Shown here piece by piece: positions 10,107 to 19,654 of a DNA stretch of 64,000 nt. Origin of the DNA: an uncultured Rhizobium sp. (GTDB lineage Bacteria; Pseudomonadota; Alphaproteobacteria; Rhizobiales; Rhizobiaceae). Each line of letters starts with the position of its first letter. The stretch's first letter is position 1. Where the stretch lies: positions 110,292 through 174,291 of the forward strand of contig CAMFIF010000008.1 in the NCBI GenBank assembly GCA_945952415.1, read 5' to 3'. Position numbers and translations under genes: made by a program. The notes beneath the pieces are model-generated. The model made no database searches. It saw only the letters and a program-made list of their open reading frames with translations, and was not told the DNA's origin.

Positions 10107-11498
10107 TCAGCCGACCCGCTCGCCCTTCACGATGCGATAGCTCGGGCTGTACATGGTCACCAGTTCCTCCGCAGCCGTCGGGTGGACAGCCATGGTGCGG
10201 TCGAAATCGTCCTTGGTGCAGCCGGCCTTGAGCGTAATGCCCAGAAGCTGTGCCATTTCGCCTGCCTCATGGCCCAGAATATGCGCCCCCACCACCTTTC
10301 GGCTCGCGGCATCCACCACCAGCTTCATGATGGTCTTTTCCTGGCGGCCGGAAAGCGTCGCCTTCATCGGCCGGAACTGGGTACGGTAGATCTCCACTTC
10401 GTCATAGGTCTTCGCCGCTGCTTCCTCGGAAAGACCCACTGTGCCGATCTCGGGCTGCGAGAACACCGCCGTCGCGATGAGATCGAGGTCCGGCTTCGTG
10501 GGTTTGCCGCGATATTCCGTATCGATGAAGCACATGGCCTCGTGGATCGCGACCGGCGTGAGCTGTACCCGGTCAGTGACATCGCCGAGCGCGAAGATAC
10601 CCGGCACATTGGTGCGAGAATAATCGTCGACGATGATCGCGCCCCTGGCATCGGTGGCAACGCCCGCCGCCTCCAGCCCCAGGCCCCTGGTGTTCGGGTC
10701 GCGTCCAAGCGCCAGCATGACCGCGCCGACGGTAAGCGTCCCATGCGCCTTGGTCGTCACCACCCGGTCACCGGAGTCGTCGAGCGCCACGCTTTCGATC
10801 AGGTCCTCGCAGAGAATGCGGATGCCTTTCGCTTCCATCGCCTCGTGCAGGCCACGGCGCAGGTCGTGATCGAAGCGCGAGAGAATTTCCTTGCCGCGAT
10901 AGATCAGCGTCGTCTCCACGCCGAGCCCGTGGAAGATATTGGCGAATTCCACCGCGATATAGCCGCCGCCCGCAATCAGGATCGAGCGCGGCAGGCTTTC
11001 CAGATGGAAGGCCTCGTTGGAGGTGATGCAATGTTCATGGCCGGGCAGCGCGGGATGATGATTGGCCGATCCGCCGACGGCGATGACGATGCGCTCAGCC
11101 GTCACCACCTGCCCGGTCGCGAGAAGGCGCACGGAATTCGGCCCGGCAAGTTCCGCCCGGCTTTCGATGATCTCGGCCCCGGCATTGTCGAGCCCCTTGC
11201 GGTAGAGCCCTTCAAGCCGGGTGATTTCGCGGTCCTTGGCTGCAACCAGCGCCGTCCAGTCGAAATGGCGTTCGCCCACCGACCAGCCGAAGCCCGCGGC
11301 ATCCTCGAAATGCTCGGGGAACTGGGATGCATAGACGTAAAGCTTCTTCGGCACGCAGCCACGGATCACGCAGGTGCCGCCGAAGCGATATTCCTCGGCA
11401 ATCCCGACCTTCTTGCCAAGCGACGCCGCCACGCGGGCGCTGCGCACCCCGCCAGACCCGCCGCCGATGACGAAGAGATCATAATCAAAACCGGACAT
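10107..11498 (-). CDS. gor: Glutathione-disulfide reductase
   Basis: A 463-residue flavoprotein that reduces oxidised glutathione with NADPH. It begins with the FAD-binding GGGSGGVRSAR and the redox-active disulfide in GGTCVIRGCVPKKL. A second Rossmann motif, IAGGGYIAVEF, is followed by LIYRG, where the Arg fits NADPH preference. GIFALGDVTD binds FAD, and the C-terminal HPTAAEEL holds the catalytic His-Glu pair of the partner subunit. The length is normal for the family. A GGAG-like sequence precedes the start. It lies upstream of no co-directional partner within 170 bases; the DUF2059 gene transcribed toward it carries its own terminator. Confidence 0.95.
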   Translation of the reverse strand: MSGFDYDLFVIGGGSGGVRSARVAASLGKKVGIAEEYRFGGTCVIRGCVPKKLYVYASQFPEHFEDAAGFGWSVGERHFDWTALVAAKDREITRLEGLYRKGLDNAGAEIIESRAELAGPNSVRLLATGQVVTAERIVIAVGGSANHHPALPGHEHCITSNEAFHLESLPRSILIAGGGYIAVEFANIFHGLGVETTLIYRGKEILSRFDHDLRRGLHEAMEAKGIRILCEDLIESVALDDSGDRVVTTKAHGTLTVGAVMLALGRDPNTRGLGLEAAGVATDARGAIIVDDYSRTNVPGIFALGDVTDRVQLTPVAIHEAMCFIDTEYRGKPTKPDLDLIATAVFSQPEIGTVGLSEEAAAKTYDEVEIYRTQFRPMKATLSGRQEKTIMKLVVDAASRKVVGAHILGHEAGEMAQLLGITLKAGCTKDDFDRTMAVHPTAAEELVTMYSPSYRIVKGERVG

Positions 11499-11615
11499 GA
11501 CGGGCTCCTGCTGCTGCGGCCCCCTTCGGCGGCCTGGGGGCCAGCCTTGGGCGGCAAGGGATCGGGTGGGAAGGGGCGACCCTTCCGCTTCGCTTCATAT
11601 AGGTGTTGAGACCGG

Positions 11616-11646
11616 CAAAAGAAAAGCCCGGACGCGGGCCCGGGCT
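11616..11646 (-). terminator. Intrinsic terminator after the rpiA / DUF2059 transcript
   Basis: On the minus strand, GCCCGG and CCGGGC form a stem around an 8-base loop and are followed by TTTTCTTTT. Confidence 0.8.
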
Positions 11647-11674
11647 CTTCAGAATTTCTTGATCGCGCCTTTGC

Positions 11675-12217
11675 TTACTGCGCGGGCTGTGCCGGATCGG
11701 CGGCCTTCTGCTTGCCGATCACCTCTTCCAGCTTCTTGTCGGTCTCGGTCGCGAGATCGCGGGAAATGCCGGCAGCCCAGATATCGGCGGCCTTGGCCAT
11801 TTCGCGGGTGGCGATCGGACCGTCGGAAAGCAGCTTCTTGCCGGCCGGCGAGGTGTAGAAGGCGGTGATCGCGTTCAGCTCGTCCACCGTGAAGGTCTTG
11901 GCATAGATGGTCGCGGCTTCCTTTTCCAGATCGCCACGGCGACCGGCAAGCGCCAGCGCCTGCTCGTCCACGGCGGTGGTGATTTCGCCCTGGTAGTTGG
12001 GCGTTGCCTGGATCAGCTGGTTCTTCAGCTGCTCGGCAAGGCCGGGCAGGATGTTGTCGAACTGGGCGGTCGCATTGATGGCGCTGATGGCGGCACGCGC
12101 AGCCTTCAGCTGCTCCTCGGTCACGGCATCGTCAGCGCGCACCTGAGCGGAAAGCGCAATACCCGAAACCAGAATGGTCGCCGCGGCCCACCGGCCGAAA
12201 CCCGCAAGAGTGATCAT
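11675..12217 (-). CDS. DUF2059-family exported protein
   Basis: About 180 residues with an N-terminal signal peptide (MITLAGFGRWAAATILVSG, cleavage expected after AQVRA). The mature part is helical, with the DUF2059 signature near its end: AKTFTVDELNAITAFYTSPAGKKLL. The function is unknown; members are periplasmic. The ATG at 12217 was preferred to one at 12247 because an AAGGAG lies upstream and the signal peptide then starts cleanly. It follows rpiA by 26 bases, suggesting co-transcription, and is followed by a terminator. Confidence 0.85.
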   Translation of the reverse strand: MITLAGFGRWAAATILVSGIALSAQVRADDAVTEEQLKAARAAISAINATAQFDNILPGLAEQLKNQLIQATPNYQGEITTAVDEQALALAGRRGDLEKEAATIYAKTFTVDELNAITAFYTSPAGKKLLSDGPIATREMAKAADIWAAGISRDLATETDKKLEEVIGKQKAADPAQPAQ

Positions 12218-12243
12218 GAGTGTCCCATGCTCCTTTTTATTAT

Positions 12244-12939
12244 TCACAATGGCTTTAGCGTGCGCGCCCCTGCCGGACCGGCAATGATGGCAAGCGATGC
12301 GATGTTGATGAACAGGCCATGTTCCACGACGCCGGGAATCGCGGCCAGTTCGGCTGACAGCGCCTCTGCATCAGGAATACGGCCAAATGATGCATCGATG
12401 ATGAGATGGCCGCCATCGGTGTGGAAGAGATCCTGCCCGCTGCTGCGCAGCTTCAGCTCTCCCGACAGGCCAAGGCGATGCGCCGCGCGCTCGATGGCGA
12501 TCCGCGTCGCCGTCTGGCCGAAGGGGTTCACCTCGATGGGCAGCGGGAAGGCGCCCAGCATCTCCACCTGCTTGGTTTCGTCGGCAATCACGATCATCTT
12601 CTTCGAGGCGCAGGCCACGATCTTCTCGCGCAGCAGCGCGCCGCCACCGCCCTTGATCAGGGTCAGGCGGGCGTCCAGCTCGTCCGCGCCGTCGATGGTC
12701 AGGTCCAGTTCCGGAAGCTCGTCCAGCGAGCGCAGGGTAATGCCCAGTTCCAGGCAGAGCCGCGCCGTGCGCTCGGAGGTGGGAACGCCCTCCACCCGCA
12801 TGCCGCCGGCCACCTTTTCGGCCAGAAGCCGGACGAATTCGTCCGCGGTGGATCCGGTGCCGATTCCAAGCTTCATGCCGTCTTCGACATGCTCAAGCGC
12901 CGCGGCCGCGGCCTTGATTTTCATTTCGCGGGCGTCCAT
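12244..12939 (-). CDS. rpiA: Ribose-5-phosphate isomerase A
   Basis: A 231-residue enzyme interconverting ribose 5-phosphate and ribulose 5-phosphate in the pentose phosphate pathway. Substrate-binding and catalytic motifs are clear: [17 protein letters not shown] loop ([13 protein letters not shown]), TIDGADELD (catalytic Asp) and [13 protein letters not shown]. An upstream in-frame ATG at 13104 would add 55 Arg/Ser-rich residues that overlap the divergent gph start; ATG 12939 gives the normal family length. The gene overlaps nothing and runs into the DUF2059 gene. Confidence 0.95.
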   Translation of the reverse strand: MDAREMKIKAAAAALEHVEDGMKLGIGTGSTADEFVRLLAEKVAGGMRVEGVPTSERTARLCLELGITLRSLDELPELDLTIDGADELDARLTLIKGGGGALLREKIVACASKKMIVIADETKQVEMLGAFPLPIEVNPFGQTATRIAIERAAHRLGLSGELKLRSSGQDLFHTDGGHLIIDASFGRIPDAEALSAELAAIPGVVEHGLFINIASLAIIAGPAGARTLKPL

Positions 12940-13094
12940 GCGCCATTCGCTCCAGACTGTTGACGATGACCGCTGTTTACACGGCTCGCCGGGCAAACGA
13001 AAGCCAAAAGAAGCGGAAACGGGCGGATTGCTTTGCGTCACGCTTTCCCTTAACCCTCGCCCGTCGCTCAGCCTAACCGGAAGGGACCTGCGCC

Positions 13095-13766
13095 GTGGCC
13101 GCACCGCTCGCCGTTTTCGATCTCGATGGCACGCTCATCGATACTGCTCCCGATCTCATCGACAGCCTCAACCACACCATTGATGCGGCGGGTCTCGAAC
13201 CGGTGACTTTCGACGATCTGACCCATCTCGTCGGCCATGGCGCGCGGGCCATGATCGAGCGCGCCTTTGCGCTGCGCGGCCACCCGCTGAACGAGGCGGA
13301 TTTCCCGCCGATGCTGGATCGCTTCATCACCCATTATCTCGCCGGCATGCCCGGCAAGGGCGCCCCCTATCCCGGCGTCCTCGAGGCTATCGAGCGGCTC
13401 TCGGCGGCGGGCTGGAAGGTTGCCGTCTGCACCAACAAGATGGAAGGCCTCGCCCGGCGGCTCATCGAGACCAACGGCCTGACCGACCGCTTCGCCGCCA
13501 TCACCGGCGGCGACACATTCACGGTCCGCAAGCCCGATGCCGCCCATCTGTTCGGCACCGTGGAACGCGCCGGCGCCGATTCCCGCCGCACGATCATGAT
13601 CGGCGACAGCCTCAACGATATCCTGGTTGCCCGCAATGCAGGCGTCCCCTCCATCGCCGTACCCTTCGGCTATTCCGACCGTCCCCTCGCGGACCTCGCC
13701 CCCACCCACATCATCGCCCATTACGACGAACTGACGGTGGACCTGCTGGAGCGGCTGCTGGCGTAA
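13095..13766 (+). CDS. gph: Phosphoglycolate phosphatase-like HAD hydrolase
   Basis: A 223-residue haloacid-dehalogenase-fold phosphatase. Motif I is [14 protein letters not shown] (nucleophile and acid Asp pair), motif II lies in VAVCTNK, motif III is the Lys of VRKPDA and motif IV is MIGDSLNDI. The helical cap after motif I ([16 protein letters not shown]) matches Gph, which clears phosphoglycolate formed in DNA repair or photorespiration; substrate specificity remains an inference. The start is a GTG at 13095 following GGAAGGGA. It diverges from rpiA and converges with the L,D-transpeptidase gene. Confidence 0.88.
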   Translation: MAAPLAVFDLDGTLIDTAPDLIDSLNHTIDAAGLEPVTFDDLTHLVGHGARAMIERAFALRGHPLNEADFPPMLDRFITHYLAGMPGKGAPYPGVLEAIERLSAAGWKVAVCTNKMEGLARRLIETNGLTDRFAAITGGDTFTVRKPDAAHLFGTVERAGADSRRTIMIGDSLNDILVARNAGVPSIAVPFGYSDRPLADLAPTHIIAHYDELTVDLLERLLA

Positions 13767-13780
13767 GGGCATACGCCCAC

Positions 13781-13804
13781 AAAAAACCCCGCCGAAGCGG
13801 GGTT
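13781..13804 (-). terminator. Intrinsic terminator of the L,D-transpeptidase gene
   Basis: AACCCCGC, a 4-base loop and GCGGGGTT, followed on the minus strand by TTTTTT. The symmetric stem could also serve gph on the plus strand, though only a weak U-run follows there. Confidence 0.85.
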
Positions 13805-13812
13805 CCCAAATC

Positions 13813-15735
13813 TCATACACCACGCGCCTTCGACGTAACCAAGAAGGCTTTGCGCGTATAGTCGTCGCGCTGGTAGACGTCGTCGTAATAGCGCACGATC
13901 CCGTCCTTGTCCGGCCAGGCGGTGAAGTAGGAGACATAGACCGGCACCTTCTGCGGCACCGAAATCGCCTGGTTGCCGGGCTTTGCCAGACGCTTGCCGA
14001 TATCGTCCACCGTGGTGCCGAGAACGGCGGCAGCCATGACGCGCGGCTCGGCGAGGCGGATGCAACCGTGGCTGAGCGCCCGCATGTCCCGCTTGAAGAA
14101 GCTCTTCGAGGGGGTGTCGTGCATGTAGATGGAATGGGTGTTGGGGAACAGGATCTTCAGCTCGCCCAGCGCGTTGTCGCTGCCCGGGGGCTGGCGCACG
14201 CCGACATTCTTCGTGTCGTACCAGTTCACCTCCGACGAGGAGACCTTGGAGCCAGCATAGGTCACCTCATAGCCAAGCCGGTCGAGATAGGAGGGGTCCT
14301 TGCGCAGCTTCGGCAGCATCTCGTTGACGATGATCGAGGCCGGCACGCCCCAATAGGGATGCAGCTCCACCGTTTCGATTTCGTCGTTGAAGAAATAGGT
14401 CTGGGTGCGCGGACCACCGACGACGACGCGCATGGAGAACTGCTCGCGGTTGTCGTTGTGGTAATAGGCCATGAAGGCCGGCTGGTTCACGAAGACATAG
14501 CGCGAGCCGAGGTCCTTCGGCAGCCAGCGCACCTGTTCCATCGCAACGATCAGCTTGTCGATCTTGGCGCTTTCCGAAACGCCCATCATCCGGCTGGCCG
14601 TCGCCTTGCCGATGATGCCGTCCGGCTTCAGGCCCGCTTCCTTCTGGTAATCCTCAACGAGCGCGACGATATCGGGCGTGTAGTCGGGCGAGCCGGCATA
14701 GCTCGCAAAGAGCGCCGCATGCTTTTCCTTCAGCGCATCCGATCCATGGCGCTTCAGCGCCGCCACGATATTGGCGACCTCGGGGTTGGACTGGCCCGGC
14801 TTCAGCGAGGCCGTGAGATTGATGACGATCGGCGTTTCGCTGCCGGAATCCTCCGCCTTCAGCCGCGCCAGCTCGGCCTTCAGGGCCTCGAACTGCGGGT
14901 TGGAGGGGTTGCGGCTGAGAATATAGGCACCCGGATTAGGCGAAAGGCTGATGAGCTTCAGCGCCGCGCCGAGATCCACATCCTTGCGCTTGAAATCGTG
15001 ATAGCCGGAGAGCTTGTTCGGATCGATGCGCCCGCGCACCGCATCCTGCACATAGGCAAGCACCTTGGCGGACAGCGACAGCTCGAACTGCATCAGCACC
15101 CGGTTGCGGCCGAGCGCATCAGCGGAGTCGAAATTGAGCGGCGGAACGGAAACCGCGTAATCGGCGGGGTCGAGACCCACTTCGTCCGCCTTGCCGAGCA
15201 CGGTGAGAACAGAGCGGGCGCGGTCGTTCATCATGCTGCCCGTGACCCAGAGCAGCGGCTTGCCGCTGCCGTAATAGGCTTCAAGCGCCTTGGCGATGGG
15301 GTCCGTTGCCCGCACCTGGGCTTCGGTCAGGAACCGGCGCGGATCGGATGCGGCGTCGATGCCGGCGGCCGGCGCGTCGCTGGTGCTCACCGCGCTGGTC
15401 ACGACGGGATCGGCAAAGCGCGAGGAGGCGACAAGCCGCATGGGCTCGGCCTTGTAAGTATAATAGGTGGGCGCCTTCACCCGCGGCAGCGGGTCCTTGT
15501 CACCGGCAAGCGAACCGCCGGGCGGCGGCGGGAAGCCATTGGCCGAACCCGGCGGGCCGGCAACACCGGGCAGACCCTGCTGTTGCCCGACCATTTCCTG
15601 CGAACGGGGTTTCTTGGGGAAGAGAAAATCGAGAAGCGTGCCGGCATTGGCCGGACCCGCACCCATCATCATTGCCCCGGAAGAGAGCGCCAGCGCCAGC
15701 GCACCGGCCTTTTTCATCGACTTCATGTTTTCCAT
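13813..15735 (-). CDS. Large L,D-transpeptidase (YkuD domain)
   Basis: A 640-residue exported enzyme that makes or modifies 3-3 crosslinks in peptidoglycan, related to the YcbB/LdtD type. After a signal peptide (residues 1-32, ending PANAG) comes a Pro/Gly-rich linker, a long helical scaffold domain (about 120-330), a peptidoglycan-binding repeat (VEDYQKEAGLKPDGIIGKATASRMM) and the catalytic YkuD domain. The active-site motif HGCIRL lies in MRALSHGCIRLAEPRVM, about residue 560. It is longer than single-domain rhizobial YkuD proteins. The gene is monocistronic with a terminator. Confidence 0.92.
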   Translation of the reverse strand: MENMKSMKKAGALALALSSGAMMMGAGPANAGTLLDFLFPKKPRSQEMVGQQQGLPGVAGPPGSANGFPPPPGGSLAGDKDPLPRVKAPTYYTYKAEPMRLVASSRFADPVVTSAVSTSDAPAAGIDAASDPRRFLTEAQVRATDPIAKALEAYYGSGKPLLWVTGSMMNDRARSVLTVLGKADEVGLDPADYAVSVPPLNFDSADALGRNRVLMQFELSLSAKVLAYVQDAVRGRIDPNKLSGYHDFKRKDVDLGAALKLISLSPNPGAYILSRNPSNPQFEALKAELARLKAEDSGSETPIVINLTASLKPGQSNPEVANIVAALKRHGSDALKEKHAALFASYAGSPDYTPDIVALVEDYQKEAGLKPDGIIGKATASRMMGVSESAKIDKLIVAMEQVRWLPKDLGSRYVFVNQPAFMAYYHNDNREQFSMRVVVGGPRTQTYFFNDEIETVELHPYWGVPASIIVNEMLPKLRKDPSYLDRLGYEVTYAGSKVSSSEVNWYDTKNVGVRQPPGSDNALGELKILFPNTHSIYMHDTPSKSFFKRDMRALSHGCIRLAEPRVMAAAVLGTTVDDIGKRLAKPGNQAISVPQKVPVYVSYFTAWPDKDGIVRYYDDVYQRDDYTRKAFLVTSKARGV

Positions 15736-16109
15736 AACCCCGCGGTCATGCGACCAGGCTAGAGCCTATGCGGACCCGATCTTCACTGTCTTCCGAATCT
15801 ACCCGATCGGAACTTTCATGAAAAGAAAGGGCCACCCAGACGTGTTCATCTCAAGATCGTCCCCGCGCGCGCCAGCGCGGCTTCGCTTTTGCGGGGTATC
15901 GTTTACAAACTTATGAAATAACTGGTTAATTTTTTCCTGCTTTTGCGAGGCTGCCCCTTGCCATCGGCAAAGAAAATCTTGCGCCCGGAAATAAATACAG
16001 CCCGTGGCCGAAAAGCCACGCAATTTTAAGGGCTTTTTCCTTTGCCCCCGACACCCCAGATTAGCAGCGGAGCAGCCCCTCCCGGCGGCTCCCGTGAAGC
16101 GAAAGGATC
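15736..16109. other. 374-base intergenic region between divergent L,D-transpeptidase and fumC genes
   Basis: It must hold both promoters. The fumC-proximal half is AT-rich and contains a stem-loop (CGTGGC, loop CGAAAA, GCCACG at 16003-16020) nested inside weaker AGCCC/GGGCT arms and followed by TTTTT near 16032. This looks like a terminator or attenuator on the plus strand ahead of fumC. No protein-coding signal was accepted here. Confidence 0.5.
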
Positions 16110-17507
16110 ATGGCCATGGCAAATTCCACCCGCACCGAAAGCGATACGTTCGGACCGATCGAGGTGCCCGCCGATCGCCTCTGGGGGGCTCAGACGGAAC
16201 GGGCGCGCGGCAATTTCCGCATCGGACAGGAAACCCAGCCTCGCGGGGTCATCGAGGGGCTGGCGATCGTCAAGCTCGCGGCCGCCCGGGCCAACCGCGC
16301 GCTCGGCAAGCTCGACCCCGAACTCGCCGCCGCCATCGAACGGGCGGCAGAGGATGTGATTCAGGGAAAGCTCTATGATCATTTCCCACTGCCCGTCTGG
16401 CAGACCGGTTCGGGCACCCAGACCAACATGAATGTGAACGAAGTGATCGGCAACCGGGCCATTGCCCTCATGGGCGGCGTGATCGGCTCGAAAACGCCCG
16501 TTCATCCGAACGATCATGTGAACATGAGCCAGTCCTCGAACGACAGCTTCCCGACGGCCATGCACATAGCCGCCGTCACCGCGCTCACCCGCAAGGTCCT
16601 GCCGGCGCTGCGCCATCTGCACCGGGCGCTGGAGGAGAAGCAGCAGGCCTTTTCCGGCATCATCAAGATCGGCCGCACCCACACGCAGGATGCCACGCCG
16701 ATGACGCTCGGGCAGGAATTTTCCGGCTATGCCGCCCAGCTCTCCCTTTCCATCGCCCAGATCGAGCGCTCCATGGAAGGCCTCTATGAGCTCGCCCAGG
16801 GTGGCACGGCTGTTGGCACTGGCCTCAATGCGCCGAAGGGCTTTGCCGAGCGCGTGGCCCATGAGATCGCCACGATCACCGGCCTCCCCTTCGTTACCGC
16901 GCCCAACAAGTTTGCCGCCCTTGCCGGCCACGAGGCGCTGGCCTTTGCCCATGGCGCACTGAATGCCACGGCGACGGCGCTCTTCAAGATCGCCAACGAC
17001 ATCCGCTTCCTCGGGTCCGGGCCGCGCTCCGGCCTTGGCGAACTCGCCCTGCCGGAAAACGAGCCCGGTTCCTCGATCATGCCGGGCAAGGTCAACCCCA
17101 CCCAGGCGGAGGCCCTCACACAGGTGGCCGTCCAGGTCTTCGGCAATCACGCCACCATCACCTTCGCGGCAAGCCAGGGCCATTTCGAACTCAATGTGTA
17201 CAAGCCCGTCATCGCCTATAACTTCCTGCAATCGGCCGATCTGATCGCCGATGCCGCGATCTCCTTCACCGAACACTGCATCCATGGCCTCGAAGCCCGG
17301 GAAGACAATATCCGCGCCGCCATGGAGCGCTCGCTGATGCTGGTCACCGCACTCCAGCCGGTGATCGGCTACGACAATGCCGCGCGCATCGCCAAGGCCG
17401 CCCACAAGAACGGCACGACGCTGCGCGAGGAAGCCCTGAAATCCGGCCTCGTCTCCGGAGAGGATTTCGACCGCGTCGTCCGGCCGGAAAAAATGATCGG
17501 GGAATGA
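16110..17507 (+). CDS. fumC: Fumarate hydratase, class II
   Basis: A 465-residue iron-independent fumarase interconverting fumarate and malate in the TCA cycle. Conserved regions of the fumarase/aspartase superfamily are intact: [54 protein letters not shown] and the signature loop [13 protein letters not shown] carrying the catalytic Ser. The start is one of two close ATGs (16110 and 16116) after AAAGGA. A class I fumarase gene lies 278 bases downstream on the same strand. Confidence 0.96.
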   Translation: MAMANSTRTESDTFGPIEVPADRLWGAQTERARGNFRIGQETQPRGVIEGLAIVKLAAARANRALGKLDPELAAAIERAAEDVIQGKLYDHFPLPVWQTGSGTQTNMNVNEVIGNRAIALMGGVIGSKTPVHPNDHVNMSQSSNDSFPTAMHIAAVTALTRKVLPALRHLHRALEEKQQAFSGIIKIGRTHTQDATPMTLGQEFSGYAAQLSLSIAQIERSMEGLYELAQGGTAVGTGLNAPKGFAERVAHEIATITGLPFVTAPNKFAALAGHEALAFAHGALNATATALFKIANDIRFLGSGPRSGLGELALPENEPGSSIMPGKVNPTQAEALTQVAVQVFGNHATITFAASQGHFELNVYKPVIAYNFLQSADLIADAAISFTEHCIHGLEAREDNIRAAMERSLMLVTALQPVIGYDNAARIAKAAHKNGTTLREEALKSGLVSGEDFDRVVRPEKMIGE

Positions 17508-17785
17508 TCTCCCCCATCGCAGCCGCATCCAGCCGCTCGATGCAGCCCGCCCGTCGCGACCGGCGCGACGGGGAGGATGTCCCGGGGCATGCGCTCCTTT
17601 CAGGCGGTGAATAAGTGAGGTCCATGGGCGACCGACGATCAAGCTCCGGCGGCGGCGAGGTGACGCGCCATTCAGACTTCCGGCGGATTGCAATTCTTCG
17701 CCTCGCCCACTAGAGCAACGCCTGACGCAATGCCCGTGTGGCATGAAGCGCCTCGACGCTTTTCTACGGCAAAAAGGGCCCAGAC

Positions 17786-19393
17786 ATGGCTGACGATCTC
17801 TTTCCCCTTGGCGAAGACACCACCCCCTATCGCAAGCTGACCTCCGATTACGTGTCCGTCGACACCTTCAAGGGACAGGAGGTCCTGACCGTCGAGCCCG
17901 AGGGCCTGCGCCTGCTGGCGGAAGCCGCCTTTGCCGATATCAACCACCTGCTGCGCCCGGGCCATCTGAAGCAGCTGGCCTCGATCCTCGAGGATCCCGA
18001 AGCAACGGAGAACGATCGCTTCGTTGCCTATGACCTGCTGAAGAATGCCAACATCGCCGCCGGCGGCGTGCTGCCCATGTGCCAGGATACCGGCACCGCC
18101 ATCATCATGGGCAAGAAGGGCCGTCGCATCTGGACCGAGGGCGGCGATTACGAGGCGCTGGCGAAGGGCGTTCTCGATGCCTACGAGAAGAAGAACCTGC
18201 GTTACTCGCAGCTCGCCCCGCTCTCGATGTTCACCGAGAAGAACACCAAGAACAACCTGCCGGCCCAGATCGACATCTACGAGGAAGGCACGGATGCCTA
18301 CAAGTTCCTCTTCGTCGCCAAGGGCGGCGGCTCGGCCAACAAGACCTTCCTCTTCCAGGGCACGCCCTCCCTTCTCACCCATGACCGGATGATCGACTTC
18401 CTCAAGGAGAAGATCCTGACGCTGGGTACGGCCGCCTGTCCGCCCTATCACCTCGCCATCGTCATCGGCGGTACGTCGGCGGAGATGAACCTGAAGACGG
18501 TGAAGCTCGCCTCCACCCGCTATCTCGACAGCCTGCCGACGCAAGGTTCGGAGAGCGGCCATGCCTTCCGCGACATCGAGATGGAAAAGGAAATCCACAA
18601 GCTCACCCAGCAGATGGGCGTGGGCGCCCAGTTCGGCGGCAAGTATTTCTGCCATGACGTGCGTGTCATCCGCCTGCCCCGCCACGGCGCCTCGCTGCCG
18701 ATCGGCCTGGGCGTTTCCTGTTCCGCCGACCGCCAGGCGCTCGGCAAGATCACCAGGGACGGCATCTTCCTGGAGCAGCTGGAAACCAATCCCGCCCACT
18801 ACATGCCCGAGATCGACGAGAAGAAAATGTCGGAATCGGTGGTGAAGATCGATCTGAACCAGCCGATGAGCGCGATCCTCGCCGAGCTGTCCCGGCATCC
18901 GGTGAAGACCCGCCTGTCGCTGACGGGCACCATCATCGTGGCGCGAGACCTTGCTCATGCCAAGATCCGCGAGCGGCTGGAACAGGGCGGCGGCATGCCC
19001 GATTACATGAAGAACCACCCGGTTTACTATGCCGGCCCCGCCAAGACGCCGGAAGGCTTTGCCTCCGGATCCTTCGGCCCGACGACCGCCGGCCGCATGG
19101 ACAGCTATGTGGATCAGTTCCAGTCCTTCGGCGGCTCCATGGTCATGCTCGCCAAGGGCAATCGCGGCCGCCAGGTGCGCGAAGCCTGCAAGAACCATGG
19201 CGGTTTCTATCTCGGCTCCATCGGCGGCCCGGCTGCCCGCCTGGCGCAGGATTGCATACGTAAGGTTGAAGTTCTGGAATATCCGGAGCTTGGCATGGAA
19301 GCGGTCTGGAAGATCGAAGTAGAAAACTTCCCCGCCTTCATCGTCATCGATGACAAAGGCAACGACTTCTTCCAGGAACTTAACCTTGGGTGA
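17786..19393 (+). CDS. Fumarate hydratase, class I (iron-sulfur)
   Basis: A 535-residue oxygen-sensitive [4Fe-4S] fumarase, unrelated in fold to FumC. The three cluster cysteines appear in [10 protein letters not shown] (N-terminal alpha domain), [10 protein letters not shown] and GVSCSADRQ. The C-terminal beta domain contains [18 protein letters not shown] and [12 protein letters not shown]. The length fits the single-chain FumA/FumB type. It is followed by an intrinsic terminator. The gene symbol is left blank because fumA and fumB cannot be distinguished from sequence. Confidence 0.95.
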   Translation: MADDLFPLGEDTTPYRKLTSDYVSVDTFKGQEVLTVEPEGLRLLAEAAFADINHLLRPGHLKQLASILEDPEATENDRFVAYDLLKNANIAAGGVLPMCQDTGTAIIMGKKGRRIWTEGGDYEALAKGVLDAYEKKNLRYSQLAPLSMFTEKNTKNNLPAQIDIYEEGTDAYKFLFVAKGGGSANKTFLFQGTPSLLTHDRMIDFLKEKILTLGTAACPPYHLAIVIGGTSAEMNLKTVKLASTRYLDSLPTQGSESGHAFRDIEMEKEIHKLTQQMGVGAQFGGKYFCHDVRVIRLPRHGASLPIGLGVSCSADRQALGKITRDGIFLEQLETNPAHYMPEIDEKKMSESVVKIDLNQPMSAILAELSRHPVKTRLSLTGTIIVARDLAHAKIRERLEQGGGMPDYMKNHPVYYAGPAKTPEGFASGSFGPTTAGRMDSYVDQFQSFGGSMVMLAKGNRGRQVREACKNHGGFYLGSIGGPAARLAQDCIRKVEVLEYPELGMEAVWKIEVENFPAFIVIDDKGNDFFQELNLG

Positions 19394-19407
19394 GTTTATA
19401 CGCCTCT

Positions 19408-19440
19408 CCCGGCCGTAGAAATCTGCGGCCGGGTCCTTTT
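19408..19440 (+). terminator. Intrinsic terminator of the class I fumarase gene
   Basis: CCCGGCCG and CGGCCGGG form a perfect 8-base stem with a 10-base loop, followed by TCCTTTT. Confidence 0.85.
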
Positions 19441-19654
19441 CCCCTGCGCTTCGTCAAGTTTTCTTCATGCCCGTGTCGCATTTTTGACGCACCGGACACT
19501 TGTAAACCCCGTAAAATCATGGGGGTTCAGGGGCCAATTCCACAAAAATCATCCATGAAAGTTATTAGTCAAAGCGGGCTTTTTAATCAAATTATAACCG
19601 GTGTGCGCTAATCCTTCTGCCGTAAAGGGAACAGACGATCCGGAGATTTCCGCC

